A DNA stretch of 64,000 nt from Tanytarsus gracilentus. Taxonomy: Eukaryota; Arthropoda; Insecta; Diptera; Chironomidae. Shown here in pieces: positions 1 to 11,456 of the stretch. The position numbers were made by a program, and so were the translations under genes. The first letter of the stretch is position 1; every line of letters begins with the position of its first letter. Under the pieces are notes generated by a model. That model was given only the letters and a program-made list of their open reading frames with translations, was not told where the DNA came from and did no database searches. The stretch is from assembly GCA_038502055.1 (NCBI GenBank), contig JAXRKN010000043.1, positions 2,728,001 through 2,792,000 of the forward strand, written 5' to 3'.

Positions 1-468
1 ACTCAATATTAAAGAATAAAGTGAATTTCATTTATTTTACCAAGCAAAAAAAAACTCCCTCTCCAAACACATAAAAATAAGCACATTCGGCAGCAGCAGA
101 AAAAAATGTAATATATGGAAAAAAGACCCTCGACACACAATATTTTTATGATAGAGGAAAAATGCCGAGAGAGTGTACAGAGTGGTAGTTTTTTATATCG
201 CAGCATCTCCGTTCACTCACTAACCAAAAAAAATCCATAATCCCTCACTGACTTTTATTTTAATGAAAAAAGCAAGCGAGCGAAACGACGAAGGGAAAAA
301 AGCGAGAGTGTACATGACGAGGAGGGTAGGCAGGCGCTCATTTTATCGATCTCAATTTTTTATATCCTCAACAGTGGTTGGAAGGGAATTTTTTATTGGC
401 AGAATTCTTTTAAAAATGGACTCTTAAATTTTTTTATTATAAATTTTAATTAAATTCTTTTCATCAGA
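1..468. other. hunchback upstream / 5'UTR intron sequence
   Basis: No coding frame is supported here. The stretch ends in a pyrimidine-rich run and a CAG at 465-467, one base before the hunchback ATG. This looks like a splice acceptor, so part of this stretch is probably the 3' end of a 5'UTR intron, with the transcription start further left or outside the window. Drosophila hb also has a 5'UTR intron ending close to its ATG, which supports this reading. No TATA box or initiator could be assigned with confidence. Confidence 0.4.
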
Positions 469-2425
469 ATGTTCCACTGGGACTCACAATCTACAAATAC
501 CGACATAGCCGTTATGACCTCAAATCCCTACGATAACCATCAGCCGTCATCGCAGTCATGGTTCAATAATTCGTCGGGTATGCAAATAAAGACAGAGCCA
601 ATGGAATATAATTCACCGAAATCCACATCTCAACAAATGAGTCCTCTAATACCACAGAGCACGGTCGATTTGCTCGATCCGTTTCGTCAACTTGGCGTTT
701 TTAATCCTTTAACGCCGCCCGGCTACTCGGGCCTTCTCTTTCAATCATCATTTCTCAATAGTAATCAACATATGAAGCAATTGACGCCATCAAAGCCACA
801 GGATTTGAGTAATAAAAGTAGCAAAGAGATTGAGAACTCAATTACACCGCCGATGGACGTCACACCACCTAAATCGCCAACGCTCAATGACCAAACACCC
901 GAGAAGGATGAATTCAATGGCTTGGAAACACAATCCGAAAGCATTGAGTCGTACGATGAGATGAGTGATTTCGGTGACGATGATGAGGGCGGACTTGAGG
1001 GTGGCAATGGTGATGAGAAAGCGGGCAAGAGACGCAAGGGAAGCAATAAACCACGACAGTACAAATGCAAGCAATGCAAAAATATTTTTCACTCAAAAAC
1101 GGAATTTTGGGATCACGTAAAGTCACACATTAAGCCGGAAAAGGCGCTTCAATGTCCAAAGTGCCCGTTCGTAACCGAGTACAAACATCATCTTGAATAT
1201 CACCTTCGCAATCACTCCCGATCGAAGCCCTTTCAATGTCCACACTGCAACTACAGTTGTGTTAATAAATCGATGCTCAACTCACACCTCAAATCACACT
1301 CGACCGTGCTGCAATATCGCTGTATGGACTGTAATTATGCGACAAAATATTGTCACTCCCTTAAGCTTCATCTGCGAAAGTACGCACACAAGCCCGACAT
1401 TGTTCTAAATCTCGACGGCACACCGAATCCATTGCCAATAATTGATGTCTACGGCACACGACGTGGTCCAAAGTCCAAGGCGACAACGGAAAAACTCCTC
1501 GCTGAGATCGAGAAAAATCAAGCGCAGCAGGTGAGGGTTAGTTTTGTGTCCGATGTGAGGACATTTTTGCACTTTAATATTATTCGAATTTTTTAAATTA
1601 AATTTATAAAAAAATTATTTGAGGTTCGAATCCTTAAATTTCCTCAATTGATATTAAATTTTGTAAAGCATTTAAATTTTTTTATACTTCACAAGTGCAA
1701 ATTTTACTGCATAAATTTTTTTTTATCAAAGGTTCGAATCCTAAAATTTACAATGAAAATTTTAAACTAACTTTAACTTTTTCTCTCTCTTTTTCCAGGT
1801 CATGGTAAAAACTCAATCACAACAGCTTTCACCACCGCTCACACCCTCAACCACCTCCCTCGCGACAACCACAACCGATTCAATCATCAAGACACCTCCA
1901 TCGAGCCTCTTAACTCCCAACGCTGCACTCATGGTCAACATGCTTCAAAATAAAATGCCACCATCACTCTTTCCCTACTTTCATCTCAATCTACAAATGT
2001 TCGCAGCGCAACAACAAAAACTACAGAGTGAAATGGAAAGTGAAGCGGCTGCCGTGGAAATGACCGAGAATGTCCTCGAGTGTCCAAAGAATGAGAAGAA
2101 GAAGAAAAGAAAGGGAAAAGCTTTCAAGTTTGATGAGAAATTGCAGCAACAACAACAACAGCACTCGGATGAGGAGCCACCTATGATGGAAAATGTTGAG
2201 GTGCTCAACAATCGAGTGACATCATCAGCAGTCGACAGTAGTGAACGATCGGAAGAGTACGAATGTAAATTTTGTGGCATTATTTTTAAGGACAACGTTT
2301 TGTTTTCGCTACATATCGGCTATCATTCACTCGGCAACGATCCATTTAAGTGCAACATGTGCGGCATGAGAACGGAAGATAAAATTCAATTTTTCCTTCA
2401 CATTGCCAAATTTCCTCACTCGTAA
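469..2425 (+). CDS. hb: Hunchback zinc-finger transcription factor
   Basis: Gap-class C2H2 zinc-finger transcription factor of anterior-posterior patterning and neuroblast timing; nuclear. Two coding exons, 469-1530 and 1799-2425, join in phase 0 (CAG|GTGAGG donor, TTTTCCAG acceptor) to give 562 aa. Residues about 200-307 hold four consecutive C2H2 fingers (first Cys at 200; the fourth has an H-x4-H spacing). About 510-562 hold the two C-terminal fingers, ending HIAKFPHS, the arrangement diagnostic of Hunchback and Ikaros-type proteins. PQDLS at 110-114 matches the CtBP-binding motif PxDLS. An acidic stretch lies just before the first finger and a short polyglutamine run lies before the last two. 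The protein is shorter than Drosophila Hb (about 760 aa), mostly through shorter linkers. Within the intron frame a stop occurs at 1594-1596, so retention would give a protein lacking the C-terminal fingers. Identification is firm; the intron is inferred from phase and motif continuity. Confidence 0.95.
1623..1633 (+). repeat. GGTTCGAATCC word, copy in hb intron
   Basis: Exact copy of an 11-base word identical to a tRNA T-arm (pol III B-box), followed by TTAAATTT. It lies in the hunchback coding intron. No tRNA body surrounds it. Confidence 0.7.
1731..1741 (+). repeat. GGTTCGAATCC word, second copy in hb intron
   Basis: Second exact copy, 108 bp after the first and in the same orientation, followed by TAAAATTT, the most common 3' context of this word in the window. 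Confidence 0.7.
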
Positions 2426-2753
2426 ATTTTTTCTGCGCATGCTCTCAATTTCTTTTCACTGTGAATTATTTAAAAATGGCAGCAAAAAGTGCTTATAATT
2501 TATTTTTATGTTTAATGTTAATTTTTAAGTGACAAAACTGAGTTGAAAACCTAGTCAAAGGTTAATCAAAGAAAGTAAATGCCAAAAATAGCAATTTTAG
2601 TGCATAAATTAATTTATTTTTTCCCATGAGACTGATTTTAGTTTTATTTTTTTTTGTGTGTGTGACGCGTGTTTTAGAATTTTTAATTTTCTGAGCGAAA
2701 AAATCAAAAAAATTGTAGAAAAATTAAAATAGTTTTAAGTTAAGAATGTGAAT

Positions 2754-2759
2754 AATAAA
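2754..2759 (+). terminator. Candidate poly(A) signal of hunchback
   Basis: AATAAA about 330 nt after the hunchback stop codon. It is the first canonical hexamer downstream; use of the site is inferred. Confidence 0.4.
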
Positions 2760-3740
2760 AATGCAGCTCAAGATGCCAAAAAAATGTTAAATTGTACCAA
2801 AATTAAGAAAAATCAAAAGATGGAAGTTAAAATGTTTTTTATTAGAGCTGGAAGATGAGAAAAATTGAGAATTTTCTCATCTTTCACCTCTTACAAAATT
2901 TTGCTAGCCATTAAAAACTCAAAAATTGTAAATTTCTCAAAGAATTCTCAAAAAATAAAATATTTTGAATAAAAATCCTTTTTTCAATGAAAAGAAAATT
3001 TAAATTTAATTTCCAAGCAGCACGCATGACATTTGACATTCGGGGTGTTTCAATATTTCCTTATAACGTAAACAAAAATCCTCAAAAGTGCGTCCCCGAG
3101 GGCAAAGAACAAAAATATTAATAAACGCGTGCCAAGATTTCTTTTTTGGGTTCAAAACTTCTTGGAAGAAAAGGAAAATAAAATTTGAAAAACGACCCCT
3201 GAACAAATCTTTATGAGACGATGATTTCACTTCCCTAATTTAGTGATTTTTTCTTCTTCCTCATTTTTCTTTTCAAATATATTCCATCGCACATATTGAC
3301 GGCATACACTCGAAAAAGAAATGAAGAGGGAAGTTTAAAAGAAGGAAGAGAATTGCGTCTCGACACGTGGTTAAATTATTATATTTAAATTGAGGATTTA
3401 TTTGACGACTGAAGGGAAGCACTTTTCAAAACATTTCTTAAAATAATTTTTCTCTCTTCTGTTTCTGGGTCAAAGGCGAAGACTTTCACTCTCTTAATTA
3501 ATGCATTGTTACATTTCTCAAAGTCGACGCGGGGAAGAATTGATTAATTTATGTTCACTTAACGGTTATGAGAAATATTTGTGAGAGGGTGGATAAGATT
3601 TAAAGTAATTAAGGAATTGATTTTATTTCATTTTTGAGAATTTTAGAACATATTAAAATTATTGTTGAACCTAAATGGAACAAAAATTATCTATTATTTA
3701 AATAAGATTATTTGCGTTCAATGAAAAACTTAAAATTGTG

Positions 3741-3751
3741 GGTTCGAATCC
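3741..3751 (+). repeat. GGTTCGAATCC word, intergenic copy
   Basis: Exact copy followed by TAAAATAC in the hb to Ras-like intergenic region. No other recognisable repeat body adjoins it. Confidence 0.65.
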
Positions 3752-4496
3752 TAAAATACAAAATTTAGTAACTTTGAAATGTTTCTTTTAATATTTTTTT
3801 AACTTCATTAAAATTTATTATTTTTTTGCTTAAACAATCTTGACATGAATGTTTAATTTTTTTAATCTCTCCCTCCTAAATTTATTTCCCACCAATTTCG
3901 ATCATAAATAAAATTTTCACAATCTCAAAATCACCAATTAACATCCACTGATGTGTGAAAAAGCTAATCCTGCGATAATCATCATTAATGAAAGGTATTT
4001 AATTTACACTCCATGAAATTATTCTGTCCGAGCCTTAAAAAATTTCTCTCTTTTCAGATCATTATCGCATCGAAAGTTGCATGAGCGTAAAATTTTCAAT
4101 GTCAACGAATGTCAATATGCATGATGCCAATGGCTTTCTCTCTTGCCCTTTTGTAAGATCATCCCCGAGGATTTTTGTTTTTGACGAGTGGCAGTAACGC
4201 ACATAAAAATGTCACAAAAGGTCGTTAGAGAGGATCATGCATGCTCCTTTAAGCATAAATTGAGAGAAAATTTTCTTGCGAGGGTCCTTTCAAGACGTTT
4301 TGTGGAAAATGCACATCTGACTTCTGTATACAGTTGTCGAAGTTTCTCTAATGAAACCCAATTGTCCCATAAAATTTCTATTTATTTTGCATCTTTGCTC
4401 GAAATGTGTTAACGAGAATCGCCTCGCAAGGAATGAGGTGAAGAACACTTAAAATAAAAAAAACATGTCCTGATACAAAACATTTAGTAAATTCTA

Positions 4497-4507
4497 GGAT
4501 TCGAACC
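4497..4507 (-). repeat. GGTTCGAATCC word, inverted copy
   Basis: Exact copy on the minus strand, followed there by TAGAATTT, so the 3' context is conserved in inverted orientation. Confidence 0.65.
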
Positions 4508-5363
4508 CAATTTTAAAATTCAAATTTTAATTTTGTTAATTCTTCACATAATTAATTACAGTTAAAATCAAGTTTTAATTTCTTAATTAAATATTTAAAT
4601 AAAAATTCTAAAAAATTAACAGTTCTACCCCTCGAATCACGATTTTTTTCAATTCATAAAAATACATTTCAATAAAAGATATCCAGTGTTTTGTGGCCTT
4701 TTAACTCTCGGCAGAGAGGATGGACAGATGTTTTTTCCTCTGGTCTTCTCGCACTCTATTTTTATATACGAATGTGCGTTATGTGTTGGGGGTAGAATTT
4801 TTTTTTGAGAGTTGTAAAACCCTAAGCTCATGCCAACCTTCCAAAATATATTAAAATACATTTGTGGATGTACGTGGCAGATTTTATTTTATATTTTTTC
4901 AAAGGACATCTTTTTCATAGAAATTCTCTTTTTAGTGATTCTTTTTGTGCTCGAGAACCACCGGTCAACTGTTAAAACTTTATGTGTGTCGATGACAAAA
5001 CATACAGCAGCATCACATTACATCTTTAAGTCTTTGATTTTGCTGAAAAGGACAATCTGTGATTGAGGATCTTTTTTTTCCCGTCAATTAAAATCTTGAT
5101 TTGAGATAAGAAGAGGAAGTGGGCATGTTGATATGTGGGTGATTGTTGGAAAAGATTTAAAGAGAAGTTTACAATTAAAATAAGGGAGGATTTCAATTCA
5201 GCTTGTGGTTAAAGTTTAAAAAATGTTTCAAAACCCACACGTGGGTGTTGCCGTGTAACCCACTTGTAACAGATCAGTATTGGAAATGTAACATGGGGAA
5301 GTCCTATGAAGAAGCCTTGGAGAAGCCAAAAGGGAAGCCTTATGGAAAATATTTCTCAATTAT

Positions 5364-5630
5364 GTTACATTTCCCACTGTGTTTCATTTTCCACCATGTT
5401 CCATTTTTCACTATGTTCCATTTTCTATTTTGTTCCATTTTCCACTGTGTTCCATTTTCCACTATGTTCCATTTTCCACTGTGTTTCATTTTCCATTATG
5501 TTCCATTTCCCACTATGTTCCATTTTCCACTGTGTTTCATTTTCACCATGTTCCATTTTCCACTATGTTTCATTTTCCACTATGTTCCATTTTCCACTGT
5601 GTTCCATTTTCCACAGTGTTCCATTTTCAG
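5364..5630 (+). repeat. 17-bp minisatellite, about 15.7 units
   Basis: Tandem repeat of GTTCCATTTTCCACTAT with few substitutions (C/T at the fourth base, TGT/TAT at the end); one unit is 16 bp and the last is partial. Because 17 is not a multiple of three and the unit lacks stops, all three forward frames stay open and produce FHFPLCSI-like peptides that are artefacts. Confidence 0.9.
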
Positions 5631-5635
5631 ATCCA

Positions 5636-6010
5636 TGCCAATCGATTTCTGGTCAAATTCCGAGTTCAACGAGGTACATGAAGCCATACTTTTAAAAAAT
5701 GGACATTAGTGGCATTCCTTGGACACTCCTGGCCGGCCGTGATGGTCATTCTTCAAAAATCATCAATGCTAATCAATTCCTGATGCAATTACGAGTTCAA
5801 CGAGGTACATGAAGCCATACTTTTAAAAAATGGACATTAGGGGCACTCCTGGCCGGCCGTGATGGACATTGGTGGCACTCTTGCATGGCTATGATAGACA
5901 TTCCTCAAATATCATCAATGCCTTTCGATTCCTGATACAAATACGAGTTCAACGACATACATGAAGCCATATAACAGAAAATTTGTGTGAAAAATGGCAT
6001 TTAGGGCTGT
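5636..6010 (+). repeat. Three degenerate 130-150 bp repeats
   Basis: The words CGAGTTCAACGA and ACATGAAGCCATA recur with first positions near 5661, 5792 and 5944. Copies 1 and 2 are close and both carry CTCCTGGCCGGCCGTGATGG; copy 3 is more diverged. They are unusually GC-rich for this window, which suggests a foreign or repeat origin. Confidence 0.8.
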
Positions 6011-6134
6011 CCATGGCACGACCTGTGGTCATGACCCTCATAATTCCTAAAATGGCCGAATCTAAATTCATAGACCTACCATTTGGCGAAAACTAGAAGT
6101 CTCTAGCTATCTCAGGAGCCGAGATCTCGATGGA

Positions 6135-6162
6135 ACAGACAGACAGACGGACGGACGGACGG
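6135..6162 (+). repeat. GACA/GACG tetranucleotide run
   Basis: Short microsatellite of GACA units passing into GACG units near the right end of the candidate element. Confidence 0.85.
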
Positions 6163-6232
6163 AAATAGGCGCATATAAGTGTTACACCACTTCGTGGGTT
6201 ACACTAAAAACTATTTGAAATAGTAAAAATTA

Positions 6233-6243
6233 GGTTCGAATCC
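6233..6243 (+). repeat. GGTTCGAATCC word beside the repeat element
   Basis: Exact copy 29 bp to the right of the right-hand inverted repeat at 6204, followed by TAAGTTTG. Confidence 0.65.
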
Positions 6244-9200
6244 TAAGTTTGATTTGAAATTTTTGTTAGTGATTTCTTATTTTTTGCTTGCACAAAAATA
6301 TTTTAAATTTCTAAATTCTATATGGCAGTCATTAGAAACTCAATATTGACCATCATCAACTCTCGATATCGTGAGGGTAAATTTTTCATGGCTCATTACC
6401 AATTAAATACTCTCAAAATCATTCAGCGGCAGTTATAAAAATAAATTTTATCATTTTTTTTTCACCCACAAAAAAAAGTCCATTTCTCTCGCTGCAAACA
6501 GATGCATGAAAAGTGCAGGCACACACTGCAAATAACGATGAATGATAGTTTTTAGAAAAAATATTTTTGTGTGTCCTTCTCAATGATGTCTATTTGTTAT
6601 TTTTTTTAGCATCTCCTTTTGTTGTTTCGGATATCGGCACTGCTGCCGACTCCCATACATGATGATTATTTATTAATTTTTAATAGATCGGAAAAAATGT
6701 GCAATCTGTTGGGCCAATGTGAGTCTGTAACGACTCTCCGAATGATCAATGGCAAAAAATCGAGATCAAGCTGACTTTGAGGAGAATAAAGAGACCCATA
6801 AGTAACCATAAGACGATCTTTTGAATTGCTTGCGAGCATCTGAATTGAATTCAATAAAAAATGCGATACGCACACTCGAGTTTTTTACAACGTCATTAGG
6901 CATGTCTTGAAAATGATCAACGAGACACGAATTAGCTAAATTAAGGTTCTTATGGTTTTCATTCACAATTATGCTGACTTAACTTTCTCTCCATTACGAA
7001 GCTATTAAATTTTCGTACTTTTGTTGACTCTTCAACATTATTTTTGTGTGTGTATCGCTCTAGAAAGTTATTAAAAAATCATTTTAAAAAAATGTGAGAC
7101 ATTGCAGAAATATTTTTGTCTTCATTTTTTTAAACGCACATGTGTGACCTAGAGTGAATTATGAAGTAATTAAAAATACTGCACGTAAGCAGTTTAATGA
7201 GTTGTGCGATGGGAATGACATTAAAAATTAATTATGGGTTAAAAATTAAAAAAAAAGCAAAAAAGGAATGATTTGATAAGGAATCGAACACAGAACATTT
7301 ATTCGACGAAAATCTGAATTTTTTAAAAAATGAGTTTGACAAATGTTTGAAAATTAGAAAATTCTTGGTTCGAATCCTAAAATTAAAAGTAAATTTTTAA
7401 AAAACCTATCAACCCTTTTTTAACCCCGCCATTTTCCCTTTTATTAATCTTCGCGTTGATTCGTCGATTGTTCACTTTTTTACCCTCACAACATCCTATT
7501 ATTCAATCAAAAGCAACTTTTTTATATTACACAACTCAAACCCTCAAAATTTAATTCAATGAGAAGGGAAATAATAAAAAAATGGTTCCGACCCTCCAAA
7601 TATCAATTACCCTCGGAAATCAAGTTAAAAAACAGGGATTGTAATTTAATATGAGCTGACTTTTAACCCCACTTGACTCACACTTGAATATTGTGTAATA
7701 ATCACATAATGTGTGAAAAAATTGTTGAATATAAAAAAGTGCGTAAAAAAGCCTCGAGGGGAAGAAATTTTTTATATTTCCATGCAACTATTATGCTTCA
7801 CTTCCTCTCTTTTTCATGTCTTCTAATCGCATTTTATGCTGCGGAGTGTTTTCGAAATGTGATACAGGTATGAAATATGAAAAGTATAAAAAATACCATT
7901 GACAGGTGAGGCTTTTTTATGCTGAAAAGGTGCATCGCATATTTTTGCCAGTATTTTGATTCTTTGATGGTATGGTGGCTTATGGTGGATGTGCAGGTAC
8001 GCCTGCATGTCATAAATACAACAACAAGAAAAAATTTGATGATGGACGAGATGAAAGTTATTTGAGATGCGAATGTTACACGATTCAGACGTGCATTTGA
8101 TACTCTAAAGGATTACCGAGAAAGGACAATTTTATTTTCTTGTCTTGACAAGATCATCCGGTGCCGAGTTTTTGCCTTAGCAAAAAAAAATGTCATAAAA
8201 TATTTTCTAACGGTTAAAAAAGGATTTTATGAAAGTTTTTTAAATCCTTTTTTTGGGCTGCTTCTGCTGCAGCAAACAATCACAAATCAGCATGCAAAAA
8301 TCAGACAGACCTAATGATGGGTCATAAACTACATTATGATGATGAAATTATTGCAGTAAATTAAGGACAATTCCAAGAAGTCACTTTTCTAACTGGTCAT
8401 AAAATTACTCACTTTTTATACCACCAAGACCTTCGAGTAGGTAGTTGAACTCATTTTTTTTGCACGCTCTCTTAATCCTGTCGGAGTCGGCACACCTCCT
8501 ATAATTTTAGAGTGTGAGTGGGAATATTTTAATTTTTTTAAAGGAGATGTGAAAAATTGGTGATTTTAATAGAGCGTGAAAAAGAAAATAAAAATAAATA
8601 TTTATCTAAAGCTGAGAAATTTCTGGAAAAAAAATATTTTGAACGATTTTTTAGAATGCTTAGACTTTTTTAAATTTATCAAAATGAAACTTGATAGAAA
8701 GTGGAACATTAATAAAACAAAAAATGGACTGAAATTAATAGGAATTGACCAACAATCTCAAATTCAGTTGAATTAAAAAATTAAATTTGACAAAAATTTA
8801 CAAAAACGAAAAATTTCAAATCCTTAAATTAAAATTTTTAACATTAACGAAAAAATTTGCATGTTTGAAAAATAAAATTTAAATCTTTCATAAAATCTTT
8901 AAAAGTCTTTACAAAAATCTCGCTTTAAAGGAAGTTGAAAAAAATGGAGCGAAAAAAGAGTATCGACAGCATCTGCTTTCTGTAGCAAATCAATGTCCAG
9001 CTAGAAAAATAAAATAAATGAAATTAAAAACTGTTACACATTTTTGCGCACACATTCGACCTCGTTTAATTTTATAAAAATTTCAATTTCTTTCTCACTA
9101 AGATTAAATGACCATAGAGAATGATTCTGTGATCTAGTGAGTGTGTGTATGACCATGATCGTTGAAAGGAAACAATAAAAGCTGTAAATAGGGGTCAAAA

Positions 9201-9577
9201 CTATTATTTCACATATTTTTTCTCCCGAACGCATAAGCGAGAAAAAAATTCATTAAATCTCTTCAGACAAATATTTTTACAATGGCTGCATGCACGGCAA
9301 TCGAGTAAGTAATGTGCAAGGGTCACATTTGAGACAATAAAAAAAGTTGACCGATGTCAAAAGGGGAACGTAAATAGACCAAGGGTGAACTTTAAATTTT
9401 ATTGTCATTTAAAATTGGAACAATTTTTCACCAAAAATCAACGGAATTCTCGGCAAAAATCGAGAAAAATTACACAAAAGGTCACAAAATTGGATAATTT
9501 ACAAAAGCGAAAAGAGATTTATTGCAGTCAAAAAAATGCAACGAACTATTTACAAAAAGTTTACAATGGAAAATTTC
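6244..9577. other. Intergenic, no gene recognised
   Basis: AT-rich sequence with short frames that show neither protein-like composition nor splice continuity. It contains one exact GGTTCGAATCC word at 7367 and a degenerate one near 8816. The last part may include the 3'UTR of the Ras-like gene, which ends at 9578 on the minus strand. Confidence 0.5.
7367..7377 (+). repeat. GGTTCGAATCC word, intergenic copy
   Basis: Exact copy followed by TAAAATTA, in the hb to Ras-like gene interval. Confidence 0.65.
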
Positions 9578-11456
9578 TTATATGCTCAACGATGGCCTCT
9601 TTCGATCTGCCTTGCTATTGTTCTTCCCAAAAATGTTGCCTAAAGCCTGCGAGAGAAAGAAAATTAATGAAATCAGCATTGATTGAGAGAATTTCACGAA
9701 TTACCTTCGAAACGCTGTTGACGCCGAGTTTTCTCCGCACCGGTAGATTTCGGTGCAATTGTGATGATCGAGTTTCTTTTAGGAGGGAATGGAATGCCAA
9801 TTGGACGCCGGAATAAGACTCGGCCGCCGACACCTCGAGAAATTGGCAGTTGTGATTTAGAGAAATTTCTTGTGCTTCTGATACTGAGACGGTCCTTAAA
9901 TTGAAAAAAATTTAAATTGATGAAAACTGTTGAAATTTTTTGAATTTAAAAAAACCGTTAAATTTTTTATATTTTTAAATTTAAAAAACCGTTAAAAAAG
10001 CATCAAAAAATTTGAATTTATAAAAACCGTTAAAAATATTATTGATAATTTTAAGCCTCAATAAAATTTTATGAGATAAAATCAAACTTTAGATCCTGTT
10101 GACAATGCTCGACACACATAAAGTCAAAGCCCATTAAATTTACTCTCGAAAAATTACCGCGGCTGCCAATAATTCGAGAAAAAAAGAGTTTCATTTCAAC
10201 TTTGACACTAAATCCCTCCGAGCTGCGTCGAAAAACCCTCAATTTATGCATCTTCGTCTCACCTTGAATGCTCCAAATCATTTTTATTGCCGAGAAGCAG
10301 TGTCGTGAAGAACGATGGCAATTTGAGCTTGGTAATTTTCTTCAGCCACTTTTCAGCCTCATGAAATGAATCTCGATCGACGATCGAATAAATAATGAGA
10401 AATGCATCGGCCCATCTGATGACGTCATCATACGCGTTGCCATTCTGTTGGGTGGAGAATTTAAATCAATTTTAGCAGTCGGAAGAGAAAGTTTGCGCAA
10501 AAATCAATTACACTGCATGTGTCCAAAATCTCAATCTCGACAGGAACATGATTCTCTTCGAAATTTACATTGTGTTTGTACAGAAAATCTATACGGATAA
10601 AAGTGAAATTTTTTTATTATTATTTTTTCAGCTGATTCTGCGATAACCGAAAAAAAATATAAAAATCTCTTATACCATTTACAGAACTATATTCGCCAAT
10701 AAATCTCTTCGTGAGATATCGCACGGTAACGGCTATAAAAGGCAGAGAAAAGAAGAAAAGTAAAAACAGATTATTGTGCGATGATAAACGAGTGAAAAGA
10801 AAAAAATATTTTATAAGCGGATGATTAATGAAGATCGGTTTATAATTTCTGGAGTTATATCATAATTTTTTTGCGTGTGACTTTTTGGTGGATACAAATT
10901 TTTTCGATTTTCTAAAATTTTCGTGAATTTTACAAAAATTTATTTGAATAAAATATAATTTTGGGAACATAATGGAAAAACGAAAAAAATTAAATTAAAA
11001 AGTTTTTTCTTCAAAATTTGTGTTTTCTTTTTGAAGTTGCGACATCTATGTAAGAAACATTTAAAAAAAGTAAGAGTGAGAGTTCAATTACTTTTTTGGC
11101 TAAGAAAACTAAAAATAAGTTAAAAAATTTTAATTTAAATAATTCTTTAATTAATCAAATTATTGAATTGCAATCTTCTACATTAATTTAATTAAACCTC
11201 CATCTATTTCTTCTTTTAATTATTAATGTCAAAAAACTTTAAAAACTTCAGCTTATAAATAAATTTTCATCTTCATTTAAATTCTCATCAAAAACTTTTT
11301 TAATCTCCCGCAAAAAAATTATTAAAATCGTGATCAATGTTAAATTCTCACAGCAAAAAAAATCAATTAACATGTCTGACAGGACTGCTTACCTGATTTG
11401 CCGACTTGATGCTTTCCAAGGATTGCAATTTTAATTTTACCGCTCAAATTTGTCAT
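9578..11456 (-). CDS. Ras-like small GTPase, RERG/RASL11/RASL12 type
   Basis: Six minus-strand exons: 11456-11393, 10732-10676, 10588-10512, 10444-10263, 9894-9705 and 9646-9578. All junctions keep phase and give 212 aa. G1 (P-loop) is GKHQVGKS at 14-21; the segment VTVRYLTKRFIGEY (23-36) is typical of the RERG/RASL11/RASL12 branch of the Ras family. G3 reads DTCS (63-66) instead of DTAGQ, so the catalytic Gln61 equivalent is missing. G4 is NKND (119-122) and G5 is within EVSAA (147-151). The C-terminus (KRPSLSI) has no CAAX box, so it is probably not prenylated, as in this subfamily. GTP binding is likely; intrinsic hydrolysis may be low. The exact orthologue is uncertain. Intron 4 (9895-10262) contains a degenerate tandem of about 35 bp built on AAAAACCGTTAAA. 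Confidence 0.87.

Larger units (their letters stand above)
2426..5200. other. hunchback 3'UTR and intergenic sequence
   Basis: The first part should be the hunchback 3'UTR; an AATAAA at 2754-2759 is the first good polyadenylation signal. The rest is AT-rich with only short spurious frames. It holds two copies of the GGTTCGAATCC word (3741 and, inverted, 4497). Nothing else could be assigned. Confidence 0.5.
5253..6204. mobile_element. Candidate DINE-1/HINE-like non-autonomous element
   Basis: GTGTAACCCAC at 5253-5263 is the exact reverse complement of GTGGGTTACAC at 6194-6204. Between these 11-bp inverted repeats lie a 17-bp minisatellite (5364-5630), three degenerate 130-150 bp repeats (about 5636-6010) and a GACA/GACG run (6135-6162). 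A short hairpin (CCAC-TTC-GTGG) sits at the right end, and a palindrome ACCCAC-AC-GTGGGT (5233-5246) lies just outside the left repeat. Subterminal inverted repeats, internal minisatellites and a 3' hairpin are the known plan of helentron-associated INEs such as DINE-1. No transposase is encoded, and family membership is inference. The true ends may lie some tens of bases beyond the inverted repeats. Confidence 0.45.

Noticed and set aside
1623..1741. tRNA genes at the GGTTCGAATCC words
   Set aside because: No A-box, acceptor stem or cloverleaf can be built from the AT-rich flanks of any copy.
5364..5630. CRISPR-like array
   Set aside because: Units are contiguous 17-mers without unique spacers, in a eukaryotic sequence.
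5203..5709. Protein rich in FHFPLCSI repeats
   Set aside because: Product of a stop-free 17-bp minisatellite open in all three frames; not coding.
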